DNA of 64,000 bases, taken from contig SCHM01000004.1 in NCBI GenBank assembly GCA_004123355.1, positions 5,421,017 to 5,485,016 on the forward strand, read 5' to 3'. This document shows positions 49,855 through 61,000 of this stretch, piece by piece. Numbering within the stretch: the first letter of the stretch is position 1; every line of letters starts with the position of its first letter. The translations under genes and the position numbers were made by a program. Below the pieces are notes generated by a model that was given only the letters and a program-made list of their open reading frames with translations, was not told the DNA's origin and ran no database searches. This DNA is from Amphirosellinia nigrospora (taxonomy: Eukaryota; Ascomycota; Sordariomycetes; Xylariales; Xylariaceae).

Positions 49855-52184
49855 ATGTCTTCTATGCTGGAATCGGTTATTGGAGAGTGTTATCAAATTG
49901 GCGACAAGCATGCGCAACTCATCAATATGGATGTAACGCCAAATACTAAGAGCGACCAGAGACGGCGCCAACGACCTACACTCGCTTGTGTGAATTGCCG
50001 GAAATCCAAAATCCGCTGCGACCGCCAGCACCCATGTGGCGCATGTGTACGGTCTCGGCATAAGACTTGCAGCTTTGAGGCATCGCGCGCCGGACCAGCC
50101 TCACGGAGATCGGGGATAGCCTCCGCCACGGCCGATCGATCCAGGGTTACCGAGCCTGAACGCCGTGGTGACTATGATCTGGGCCAAGTAACACCGGTAT
50201 CTAGTACACCCACAGCGCACGATCGCGACCATGACCTTGAAGGGGCCCATGCGCCTCCATTGCATGAACAGGACTCTGCTAATTCAGCTTCGCGGATTCC
50301 TGATGCGGATGGGTTGCTGAAACGACTCTTCGAACTTGAGCGTCGTCTAGGTGAGACAACAGCTGCCCGAGAGCCATCGGAAACTAGACAAGACCAGCGA
50401 GCTTCACGTAGCGAAGGCCAACTCATCGAGAGCTACTTGGCCGCCGACATCCATGCTATGAGCAGGGGAGTTGTCTCAAAGACACGATACTTTGGCCAGA
50501 GTCATTGGATGAACGGTATAATACATGTTCGTCATGCGGTGTCGCGCCCGACATTCGTCTGCCCGCTAACGTCCTGCTAGTTTCGATCGATGCTCGAATT
50601 ATTCGAGCATCAGTCCAAAGATGCCAAATCAGAGGCCATGGCGGTGTTGAATAGATGCAAGGCTCTGGCACGGACGATCAAGGCGCAGCGCAGTCCTGGC
50701 ATCATCAGCAAGCTCGGGACTAACATCCCTACCAGGGATGTTGCCGACAAACTTGTCGATTCCTACTTACGAACATTAGAGACCGTATTCCGGGTTTTAC
50801 ATGTGCCTTCGTTCAGGCGTGATTATGAACAATACTGGGCGGCCCCCGAAGCAGCTGGGATGCCTTTTGTGGTTCAACTACAACTAGTCATGGCCATTGG
50901 AGCCACCATCTACGACGACTCTTTCTCTATGCGTAAGTTGGCTGTACAATGGGTGACCGAGGCACAGTATTGGCTTTTGTTCCCTCCAGCAAAGGCCAAG
51001 TTGACAATCATGGGCTGCAAATCATGATTCTCCTTACGCTGGCTCGCGAGACCGCCGCTGTCGGAGGTGATCTGGTTTGGATTCATGTCGGGTCACTACT
51101 ACGCTGCGCATTCTTTATGGGGCTCCATCGCGACCCCAGCAGGCTTCCAAAAATGTCCCGACTGGATGCAGAAGTTCGCCGTCGATTATGGAATACTATC
51201 CTAGAGTTGGAATTGAAGAGCTCCATCGACTCGGGCGGTTACCCGTCCATCTCGCCCGACACCTCAGACACCAAGGCTCCGGCCGATTTAGACGACATAG
51301 ATCTCATAGGAGACGATGGACCAGCGAATACTGAAACGGGCGAGAGATTCACAGACATGAGCATGGCTCTCGCATTACGCGACAGCTTCCGTGACCGGCT
51401 TACAATCTATCAGATGCTGAATGCCACGCCGTTTCGAGGAACGTACGACGACACGATCCGGCTACATCGTCGCTTCGTGGCGGTGTTCAAAACATTGACA
51501 GGAAAGCTCAAGAGTTTTGCATCGTGCGAGCGACAACCGAGTTCTTTTCAGTCTCGGCTGCTTGAGGCCATGGCTCGGCGTAGTCTACTGAGCTTGCACC
51601 TCCCCTATCTCGGCCCTGGGCTCAAAGACCCGGCCTTCTCATTCTCTCGGAAACAAGTGACCGAATCGGCGGTCAAGATGTACCACCTCCTCTTCCCCGC
51701 TGCTACTCTCAACTCCACAAGTCCCCTAGTCGCGAGCGAAGATACTCTAGAGTTACTATCAACCGAAGGAGACGACTTGGCTCGGTTCGCGATATGTTCG
51801 GCGGGCTTCTGGCGGCTCCTTGCTAGCCAACCGGCCATGATCGCTACTCTCGAGCTACAGACGAACATACAAGAGGACGATAGCGTGGGGCCGCCAACGC
51901 TGCGCCCCGACTTGCTCGGCATTCTACGGCACTCACTTCCCTACTATCTCTCTCGCATAAAAGCTGGCGAGACCAATGTGAAGGGCTATCTCTTCACGAA
52001 TGCATTAGCAGGACATGTGCAAGCATTGATGGACGGCCTCTACGGGCCGCATATTCTCGAGCCGGTGCTTAGCGCCGCTATGAGGACGGAAAAGGCATGC
52101 TTCCAGCTCCTAAAGCAACAGCTTGAGTCAATGCAATGCGCAGACGGGGCGTCGACAACGAGTTCAATTGGGACTCGGTCGTGA
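49855..52184 (+). CDS. Zn2Cys6 transcription factor with fungal-specific TF domain
   Basis: Nuclear regulator, probably of the surrounding cluster. The zinc cluster lies near residues 45-75 as ACVNCRKSKIRCD, then CGACVRSRHKTC, giving C-x2-C-x6-C-x5-C-x2-C-x7-C with basic residues between the first Cys pairs. A Leu-rich coiled-coil-like segment (LLKRLFELERRLGET) follows. After an intron at 50527-50580 (phase 0, CTAAC branch, CTAG acceptor) comes the middle homology region with VFRVLHVPSFRRDYEQYW and the family landmark FFMGLHRDPSRLP. The protein is about 760 residues, usual for the class. The frame is offset by one base near 51010-51020 inside a conserved stretch. The start may instead be the Met at 49927 (MDVTPNTK), since the first 24 residues look poorly conserved. 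The gene lies between the transporter and oxygenase on the same strand. Confidence 0.85.
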
Positions 52185-53445
52185 CCGGGGACTCGGATTG
52201 GGATGATAATGCTGTAAAGTTCCCTCGCCCGACTCAAATGCGATTTCGTTTTGCTAACTTTTGAAAGGGGTTGATGGCACCTTTTTATGATGTTTCGGGT
52301 GTGGACTGTTTCCTCGGGATGAATAGTAATTTCGACTTTGTGTCCCCTTGCATGCCTTTCTAAAAACAAAAAGACCTGGGACCGTAAATGATGCATTGTC
52401 CATATGCATGTAATATCCTCCAATGACTAACGACTACCTCATCTTGTATAACATTCTATTACCGGGCGATGTTTCTCGGTATATTAGGTTGACTACGCCG
52501 GCGCAATATGGCAGGCCTCGCTTATGCCGCGACCTTTCCCCTCCTCATCAATGCTTTGGATCGGGCATCGTGGTGATTAGCTAATAAAACGTTCCCCATT
52601 AAACTTTTGGTTGACGCGACCGTGACGCAATCCTATCTCCATTCTTTCCCAGTGAACAAGTGGCATGGCCTGCGATTACATGTCACGCTTGCTTGAAGTT
52701 TTTGATGTATTTTCCAATTGCTGCATGCAGAAAAAAGTAGACTTGCTAACGGTCAGTAACCGCCGAGCAAAGATGCCGGTGACGTTGGGGTTGGTTGGTT
52801 GGTTGGGGGAGTGGTCGCAGTGGCCGTACTATTCCTTGTTTGATCATCATTCGCGTGCCGATGATCTACGCGAGTAGATCTTTCGCTGCTATTCGTCCTG
52901 CGACACATGGTCTGGCTAATTCATCCACACATGGTGTCCGAACGTCTAATTCGCGCGCTCTCGCAGATAGCGAGTTGCCACACTGCCGCGCTGGAACTAG
53001 GTATCTATTCGTGCTTAACTCGGCGAATATCCACTCTAGTACAGCGCCTTTGGCTGTGTTGTTCAGTAAACATTCTTCGAACCACAGAAGAATCCCAGGA
53101 ACAGCGGGCATCACATCCCATACTGCATTGTCGTGATGGGGAAATAAAGACCAAATAGCATGCAAAGAGTAACAAGTTGTATAGTACTCGGTGATCATTT
53201 TTGGTGTCTGGTGTAGTGATCCGTGTATAAATACGGCGACCCCATTCTGTAAATTGGGAGTAACTTGACTGTATCAATCAGTTACACCTTGCTCTACACA
53301 GTATTCGCCAGATCAAGATCTAACTGCCTAAGTACTCATCTTCTCCAACTGCGACCTTAAGCATACTCACACTGGTTCTAGCCTGTACATTATCGACCAT
53401 ACATCTTTTTTCATCTCTCATCACCATACATTTTAAAAAAATCAG
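52185..53445. other. Intergenic, promoter side of the oxygenase gene
   Basis: No gene. A GGTTGGTTGGTTGGGG run sits at 52790-52810. Short frames at 52795-53136 and 52866-53198 overlap each other on opposite strands and show no motif. Confidence 0.45.
53226..53233 (+). promoter_or_regulatory. TATA box of the oxygenase gene
   Basis: TATAAATA about 215 bases ahead of the ATG at 53446, followed by a long pyrimidine-rich leader ending in CATTTTAAAAAAATCAG before the start codon. Confidence 0.5.
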
Positions 53446-54914
53446 ATGCCTCACAAAGAAGAGCCTCTCAATAACCAAGAGTTCACCCCAGCCCAGTATC
53501 CAGATTTCCCCGATGGCTTCCCCACCGTGGAGCTGGAAACGATCTCGCTCGCCAAGCTGCTGGTCGACCGGGATGTCGCGGAGCAGGATCGTGTCTTCGA
53601 GATTTGCAAGGGCCGCGGATTTTTCTATCTCGACCTTGCCGGATGCGAAGCCGGGACTAAGATCGCACAGGGGTCGGAGAAGCTCGTTGATGTCGCTGAG
53701 AACGTGTTCAAGCTGCCTCTCGAGGAGAAGATGACGTACCAGACCGTGGGCGGGGACGGCGGTTCACTTGATGGGTATAAAGTAGCCGGCGGGACCATCG
53801 CGGATAAGACGGGCGCTAAGGACACTGCCGAGTTCTTTAACGTGGGAAGAATGAAAGTGAGTGAACCACCACCATTACCAGCATCATCGCCTGCTAAGGT
53901 GTTTCTCGCGACCCAAACGCCCGTCAGGTCTTTTTGGGGCTTGGAGAGTAGACGACATGATTGCCCTCGGGCGAGCGACACGACGTAACTACCAATTTAG
54001 CTGCATACTGACATGTGTAATTGAAAATAGTGATCGTGGCAGATGATCTCATGAAGAAAAAATGGCCAGAGGCTATCATGGCCGCGAAGCCATTGTTCAA
54101 AGATTACATTGTGAACGCCCATACCGTCGGCATGCACATCATGGGCATACTCGCGAAAAAGCTGGGCGTCGACCCGGCTGAGTTCGATAGTCGTCATCGC
54201 ATCGAGGAGCAAGCAGGCGATCACGTCCGGCTTACTCGCGGTCCGCCGAGGGAGAAGGAAGAGATGCCTGAGATCCAAACACCAAGCCATACCGATTTTG
54301 GCACGTAAGCGAAACTGACCCCTGATCGTAAAATGGCATTACGACTAACCTGCTATTCGTTAAAGTATCACTATTCTGATGAACTGGCTCGGTGGTCTCC
54401 AAGTCTGGTCGGAATCCTCGCGCAAAGCCCAGCTCCTGAACCACGAGCCAGACGTCCCAGGGGAGTGGTTATGGGTGAAGCCAAAGAAGGGATGTGCAAG
54501 TAAGTGCCACATAGAGCCTTTCTTCCTAGCACATTCAGCACGAAAAGAAAACTCAATTTCTTGCTGAAATGATCAAATATATAACAGCCCTTATATCCAC
54601 AAGCCCCCCAAAATCTTTGTCATGCAATTCTCGCTGACTCGTGTTGTAAAGTCATCAATCTCGGCGATGCAGCCGTCAAGTTCACCAATGGCGTCTTATG
54701 CGCCGGCCGTCATCGCGTCATCCCTGCACCGGGTGTGCAGGGCAAGTATACGCGCTACAGCCTTGTTTATTTCGTGAGGCCCGAGGACAAGTGCATCATG
54801 AAGCAACTCAGGGGCCCGGGTATACCAGATGGCCCCGAGGAGGAGAAGGATATCAATGCCGGGGACTGGATCACGCAGCAGGTGCGTGGGCTGGGCTATC
54901 AGTACGCTAAATGA
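53446..54914 (+). CDS. 2-oxoglutarate/Fe(II) oxygenase, isopenicillin N synthase-like
   Basis: Soluble iron enzyme that oxidises a small molecule using 2-oxoglutarate and oxygen. The N-terminal DIOX_N part has RVFEICKGRGFFYLDLAGCE and a FKLPLEEKMTYQTVGG-like segment. The core has the iron ligands in SHTDFGTITIL (HxD), the distal His in CAGRHRVIPAPG and the 2-oxoglutarate-binding RYSLVYF (RxS). Introns: about 53857-54030, 54305-54365 and 54500-54651, the last two in perfect phase. The first is one base out of phase with exon 2 (VIVADDLMKKKW), possibly a lost G at the donor. The spliced protein is about 360 residues, typical. The start ATG follows a TATA box and pyrimidine leader. Its neighbours are a regulator and a PKS, so a tailoring role is likely; the substrate is unknown. 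Confidence 0.85.
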
Positions 54915-55306
54915 CGGGTTTCTGGGGCCATGGGAGTTGGTGAGCTAAAACAAGACTGACGAAATATGTATACTTGCCATCCTCTTCTAGGGCTGTTTAT
55001 ACTGTTATACCCTAGCTCGTATCAAATACGTGTTTTTCCTCCCGCAACCTGACGATCATTTTGTGATTCACACACTGTCTTCATCTATGAGATTAGGTAT
55101 GATGTGTCCATGAATGTATTATTATTATTATTACTAGCATCTAAACTGACTCTAAATCCCTACGGTGATGTAAATGTAGAAGGCTAACTCCGTCTATGCT
55201 AGCGCGGCACTGGTCTATGGGTCATGTCTTAGCGCAATAATGACTCGAGCAACAGAACGTTATAATCAAACAGAGGACAGTAGAATATGGCAGAAGTGCC
55301 ACCTCA
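54915..55306. other. Intergenic between convergent genes
   Basis: 3' flanks of the oxygenase and the ferritin-like gene, with an (ATT)n run near 55118-55132. No gene is seen. Confidence 0.5.
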
Positions 55307-56461
55307 TTACTTTGGCGACAAATTTTCGTTAACTTGTATTAACCCAGGGGCCGCAAGGGTATTGGCGACGATAGCATCCGCATTAGCAAAGCCAGACGAG
55401 TTTGTCAAAGCGGCAATGCTCAGTCCGGGACAAGAGGTTTTCTGTGAAGGGAAATAGTGCATCGAAAGTAAGCACGCCACCCTCAAACTTGGGATTGATG
55501 ACGGCCTCCGAGATGGGCACCTGCTGGCCAATGAGATACGTGACGAAGAGGCCGCTAAAGTCAGATCCTTCGTTGACTTCCGAGTTCCCAGCCAGGTCTG
55601 CCGAGAAGGAGAGATACATGTCGCGCGGCTCGGCCGTCGTGAGCACGTTGAGCGCTGGGAATAAAGGGATCGGAATCTGGTTGACGTCGAAGGGGCACGA
55701 GACGACGAACTGCTGAAGCGCTGAGAAGGCGAAGGCCGCAACGTTCGTGGTTAGGAAGGGCTTCTCGGACGGCCTCTGGTTGAGTATGGATCTGTAGAAT
55801 CCGTTCTGTTCGCCCTCTTGCCCAATGACGGACGAGATGGCGCGTACGGGGCCGTTGTCGCCGTTCTGCGCGAACGATTGCTCGGCGTCCTGTAGCGTGC
55901 CCAGTACTACTCCGGTCAGAGTCTCGGCTAAAGTAATCGCTTCTTCGAGTGTGCTTGATGGGAAGCTGTATGTGCATGGTCTAGGGATCAACGACGCGTT
56001 GAAGTGCTTTAGGGTGTTGGTCGCGGTTAAGGCGTGCAACTCCTCTTGCTAGTTTCTGTGTTAACACTTAGTGCGTTGCCGGATCTGGCGCACTACTTAC
56101 AGCTTTGATTGTTTTCAGGATTTCAAGTAGCTCGGCCTCGGACCACGTCGATGACTTGAACTCGAAGCCAGGCACATGATTGGTGATATTACTTATAATC
56201 TCTTCGAAGAACTTGGCCTCTAAGTTTTCATTGAAAGCGATAAGCTGGAAGTTGGTGATGCCAGCCTGGCTGAGAGTCGGGCGGCGGTAAATTAGAGAGT
56301 CGCCCATTGGCGTCCTGTTCAATGTTCAATAATTGCTGTGCACCGGGATCTGGGAAACCATCGTCTGAGGGCGTGGTATAAGGTGCGGCGTATGCCATAG
56401 ATGATGCCAGCAAGGCTGTAAAGAAGTGAAGGCGCTGTGAAAACATCACTAAATGATGCAT
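55307..56461 (-). CDS. Secreted ferritin-like domain protein (late sexual development-type)
   Basis: Probably exported: the N-terminus MFSQRLHFFTALLASSMAYA is a good signal peptide followed by an Ala-Pro cleavage region. The ferritin-like core follows, with ITNFQLIAFNENLEAKFFEE, HVPGFEF, QEELHALTATNTLKHF and the long helix TLEEAITLAETLTGVVLG. Its Glu and Glu-x2-His residues are the usual metal-site type. It ends ANADAIVANTLAAPGLIQVN. A 52-base intron (56049-56100, GTAAGT donor, CTAG acceptor) joins IKA to QEELHA exactly. Fungal proteins of this layout are annotated as late sexual development proteins; their biochemical role is unsettled. The frame slips by one base twice, once near the signal-peptide-proximal Pro-rich stretch at 56290 and once near 55430. 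It sits between the oxygenase and the PKS. Confidence 0.75.
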
Positions 56462-58052
56462 AGGTACCTAGTTTATGTTTGATGCAGGAGTATTTGGAAT
56501 GTCGGATAGTACTGTGGTGCGTATTAGTAGGTAGATGTGTATGCTAGAATATCGAGCCATGTCGGTAGTATTTGTATTCTCGCATCATCATTGACTCTTC
56601 TTTGCTATCCATTGAGGTCACCAGCGACGTGGCAGCGAAGAGGCTCAATCAACAGCCTTTACCATGTCGCATGGCTCTCCGCCCGACGGATGATGACGGG
56701 CCCGGCATGTCGGTGTAGTTTCTATGCGCCGATATCCAAATCTGACTGAAGGCTGTCAGCTCTATAGCGCCGGATATCTGGTGCCGATCCGGAACGTTTT
56801 GTTTCCATATCTTTGAACAATGGCGAAGTTAAGACATGTGACTTGCTTATTGGTCAACAGAACAATACACCCTGCTATTCTATTTTTACCGTGGCGGAGT
56901 CGACACTAGCGTATTGCTAACGGTAACGACGCTGATTGGTCGATGTGATGGTATCCCTACCGAAAATAGAGAAATAGAAGCCATAGAAACATCATTACAT
57001 CATTGTTGGCTCAATCTACATCCTTTAAAATGTACCTGTATAGGGTAGAAATGTTTTCGTTCCATTCTTGCCAACAAGCCAACCCTTGCTTTAAATTTAG
57101 GCAGCTCTAGTACCTAAGATTGTTCTATTTTGACCTAACAGTGCTCGGCGATATCCGCATCGGGAAAATATGAAGTAGCGTCAAGTATCATCCAAAGATG
57201 CTATTTGCGGATCTCGGCTTCATGTGTACCTGCTGATAAACATTATAAGGGCATATGGCAGCGACGTGCTACGCGGTTGCTGAGATCATGGTGGATTTTA
57301 TTATTCAAAACTGAGATAACGTTGTCGTCTGCAATCCATTTCCCTATTTTCAAACCAGTAACTCATCCATTTATACCTACTTTCCAGTTTGGCTTGCGCT
57401 CTCGGCTGCTTGATTTTCCGTTCGCATAGTGGAAGTGGGCGATGATGCATACCTACCTATATGGCAGTCCGAAAGCACCCTCTAGTTTGCGGCAAGTTCT
57501 ATTGTCGCCCCCAACCGCATTGCTGCCACACATATCGTTAGTCACACACACATAGATACGCAGAAGTCTCGGACTTTCCCATAAATATAGGCATTACCGA
57601 AGCAGCAACAGGAATACCCGCAATCTGGTTAATTTGAAGCCATTCTCGAGTACTGCTCACAACTTCTGTAACCCGTGACAGCATATAAACATAAACTGAG
57701 AGACGAAGCCTTTGAGTATATAGGCTCGAGATATCCTACCTCAAAGAAGACGAGGAGATAGACTTTCATAGGTATAAAGGACAAATATGACCAGCTATTA
57801 CACAAATTTGGTCTAACGAAATCGTATAAATCTTACCAAAGACCGATAAAGTATGGTATAATAGATTTTCGTAGCATCTTTGGCCTCATAGATGATTACT
57901 AGTAAATTTGAACTTATTCCACGCTCTTAGACACAAGCCCTTGTTCCAGTGATACGCCGTTTCTGCTTTGCTAGTAAACACTTCCGTTTTGTCTAAAGTT
58001 CTCCGCTGGTCGTTCAATATGACTTGAAAAAGAGCCGTATCTTAATCTTGGT
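56462..58052. other. Intergenic between ferritin-like gene and PKS 3' end
   Basis: About 1.6 kb holding the ferritin-like promoter on the left and the PKS 3' flank on the right. Short frames (56537-56749, 57205-57429) have no motif. I see no repeat, tRNA or further gene. Confidence 0.45.
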
Positions 58053-61000
58053 CTATCCTTCCGTTTTTGGCCTTTTGTCAATAGTGCTGTTCTCCGCCAC
58101 TAATTCGCCGATCGAGGAGATGGGCACCCCTCCCATAATATCAAACACCGCCACTGTAGCTTGAAATTCTCTGCCAATATAGTTCCGCAACTCAACGGCC
58201 ATCAGGGAATCCACGCCATAACTGGATAGTGACTTGCTCGTTCTACTTCGTCGGGTGAAATAGCCATGGCGCGTGCCAGCTTGGCAGCCAGAGCTCGAAT
58301 AACAATTTGGATACGCTCATCTTTCTTTGTCTTCAAATCGGAATAGGGTTCCTGGAGTTCTGTTGCTGAAGCAGATGGTTCGGGTTCTGCCTTCCCTACA
58401 ACGTGGGAGAAGTTGCCAAAAAGGGGGCGATCATGCATCTGCGGAGGGGTCTGGCCTTGGACAAGAAAGTCAACTGGCGTGAGTAAGCCGATTAGGATCT
58501 GACTTTTAGCGACAGACAACAACGGCAACTCAGGATCGCAATACACGCCCAACAACGCGAATAACTCGGTGTCATCAATCTGCTGCATATCGGCTGCTTG
58601 CTGCCTATTGCGTTGATAGGACTCCTTCTCTGCGATGATACCAATGTTGCGCATCCAGCCCACGTCAAACGAGATGGCTTTCTGCCCGTTGGCGGTACGA
58701 TAGCGTGCTAGCGCATCCTGGGCTGAGCAGCCTCCGGCGTAATTTGATTGCGCGACTGTTCCGCAAATTCCAGCGAGAGACGACAAAAGAACAAAGAAAT
58801 CAAGGCCGTCTGGAAGCATATCATGCAAGTTCCAGGAAGACAGGGCCTTCGAGTGGATGGTCAAAGACCACTGGGCATAAGTCATATTCTCAAACACGGC
58901 GTCTTGAAGAACCATGGCAGCGTTGATGCATCCTTTGATAGGTGGCATGGCTCGGGCCTGGCACTCTTTGAGGACTTGTGCCAAGGACGCAGTCGAAGAT
59001 GCATCGCATTTTGGCGCGAAAACTATCGCATCCTGTGATCTGAGGTTTGAGACAAGCTCCGTAGCTGACTCACTCACTGGGCCGGACCTTGACAGGATAA
59101 TTAGGTGCTTTGCTCCCCGATCGACCATCCACTTGATGATAGCACGACCTAAGCCTCCAAAGCCGCCGACGATCATATACGAAGCCCCTGGATCGAATCG
59201 CCACATTTTCGTCTGTAAAACATGTTGCTATTCTCATTGTCAGTAAATTGGCTACAATGTGTATCTGCCACGATTACACTCACAGGCACTACATCAGCCG
59301 GGTTAACGCTTATGACAATACGGCCCGTGTTCTTGCCACTTTGGAGGAATCTAAAAGCATGTTCTACTTTGCCGATAGGGTACACATGCAACGGGCTCGG
59401 GTGCTGAGCACCTTGCTTGAGTAATCCGATAGCGCTCCCAAGGAGTGTTTTTGTAAGTTGTTCGTCGGACTGTGACATATGCACTAGATCGACAGCTGAA
59501 AATGTAACGTTCTTAGCAAAGTAGACCATGGGCAACGATGAATTCGCCATGATATCTGCTTTGCCAAGTTCGATGAATCGACCGTACGGTGCGATGCACT
59601 CCCACGAAGCGCGAAGACCGTCTCCGGACAGAGAGTTGAGCACAACGTCAACACCGTGGCCTTTCGTTACCCGCATTATACCTTGCGCAAAAGAGGTATC
59701 GCGACTATAGAAAATGTGATTATCGGGAATATTGAATTTCTCCATTAGGAATTTCTTCTTCTCGTCAAAACCGACGGTTGCAAACACCTCGGCCCCTCTG
59801 AGCGTAGCGATCCATATCGCAATCTGACCCGTACTTCCCGCTGCACAATGTATAAGTATCTTTTCTCCCTTTCGTAGTCTGGCGATATCAACTAGAGCAT
59901 GAAAAGCCGTAATGCCCGGCACGACCATCGATGCCGCTACTTCGAAGGACAGACCGTCTTCAAGCTTTAACACGCACGACTCGAGAGCGCGGGGTACGCT
60001 CTCATACAACCCGGAGAGATCATACAGACTCTATCCCCGGGCTGGAGGCTCGAACTGCAGTCAGATCCCACCCTAGTCACAATGCCGGCACAATCTCCAC
60101 CTATGTCGCCATCATCTAGACGACCCAGAGCGTTGTATACGTCGCGAAAACTGAGGCCCCATGCTTTAGCTTCAATCTCAACTTCTCGTGGGCCTAGCGG
60201 TACTCCGTGGCTGGCATCCTCGATGAACTTCAGACTCTCCAAGTCGCCTGGTGTGCCAATAGTTAGCTGCAATGCCGGACCAGACGACCAAGTCTTGTGT
60301 TGCAACTGTGGTGAAATAAGTGACCGTACAACTCCATTCAGAGAAGATTCCTCAATCACCCGACTGGTGCCGATCTCGCCCTGACGAACGACATATTCGA
60401 CTTCGGGTAAGGAGCCCTCGAAGGCTGCCTCGAGTACCTTATTGACGTAACCTACGAGTGCATCTACTTGCTCATTACTCAGCTCTATAGAGAGCATCGC
60501 AAGTTTTTTTCTGTTGCCTCAGTCCTGACGCTGCGAAAGAAGCCCAGAGCAACTCCGTATAGTGCGAATTGCGAATCATCAGCCGGAGTCGCAACGACCC
60601 AAAGCAAGTTCTTGACTACTTTCAACATGTATTGGAAGGCTTGGAAATCATCTTCGTTCATGGTAGCAAGGAACGGCTTGTCTGTTTCTAGCAGAGACAC
60701 TACCACATCTGATTCTGCTATACCTGTACTTTGAATGTGTGAGAGCGTGGTGGTATTCACCTTTTGATTCGCCGACCGAGATAAAAGTCTTTGATGAAGT
60801 GACGAAGCTAAAGCGACTTGAGTATCCGATTTAAAATCGATTACTATGAAGATTTCGTAGCAAGCAGGCTGATTATCAGGTTGCTGTGTTGCTAAAGCGG
60901 TTGTCATAATGATGCTGAATACATGGCATGACTCGTCTGTGAAGTCTCTTAGACATATGTCATTGCCAGAGAACCCGTTTGTTTGAAGGCATTCGTGCCA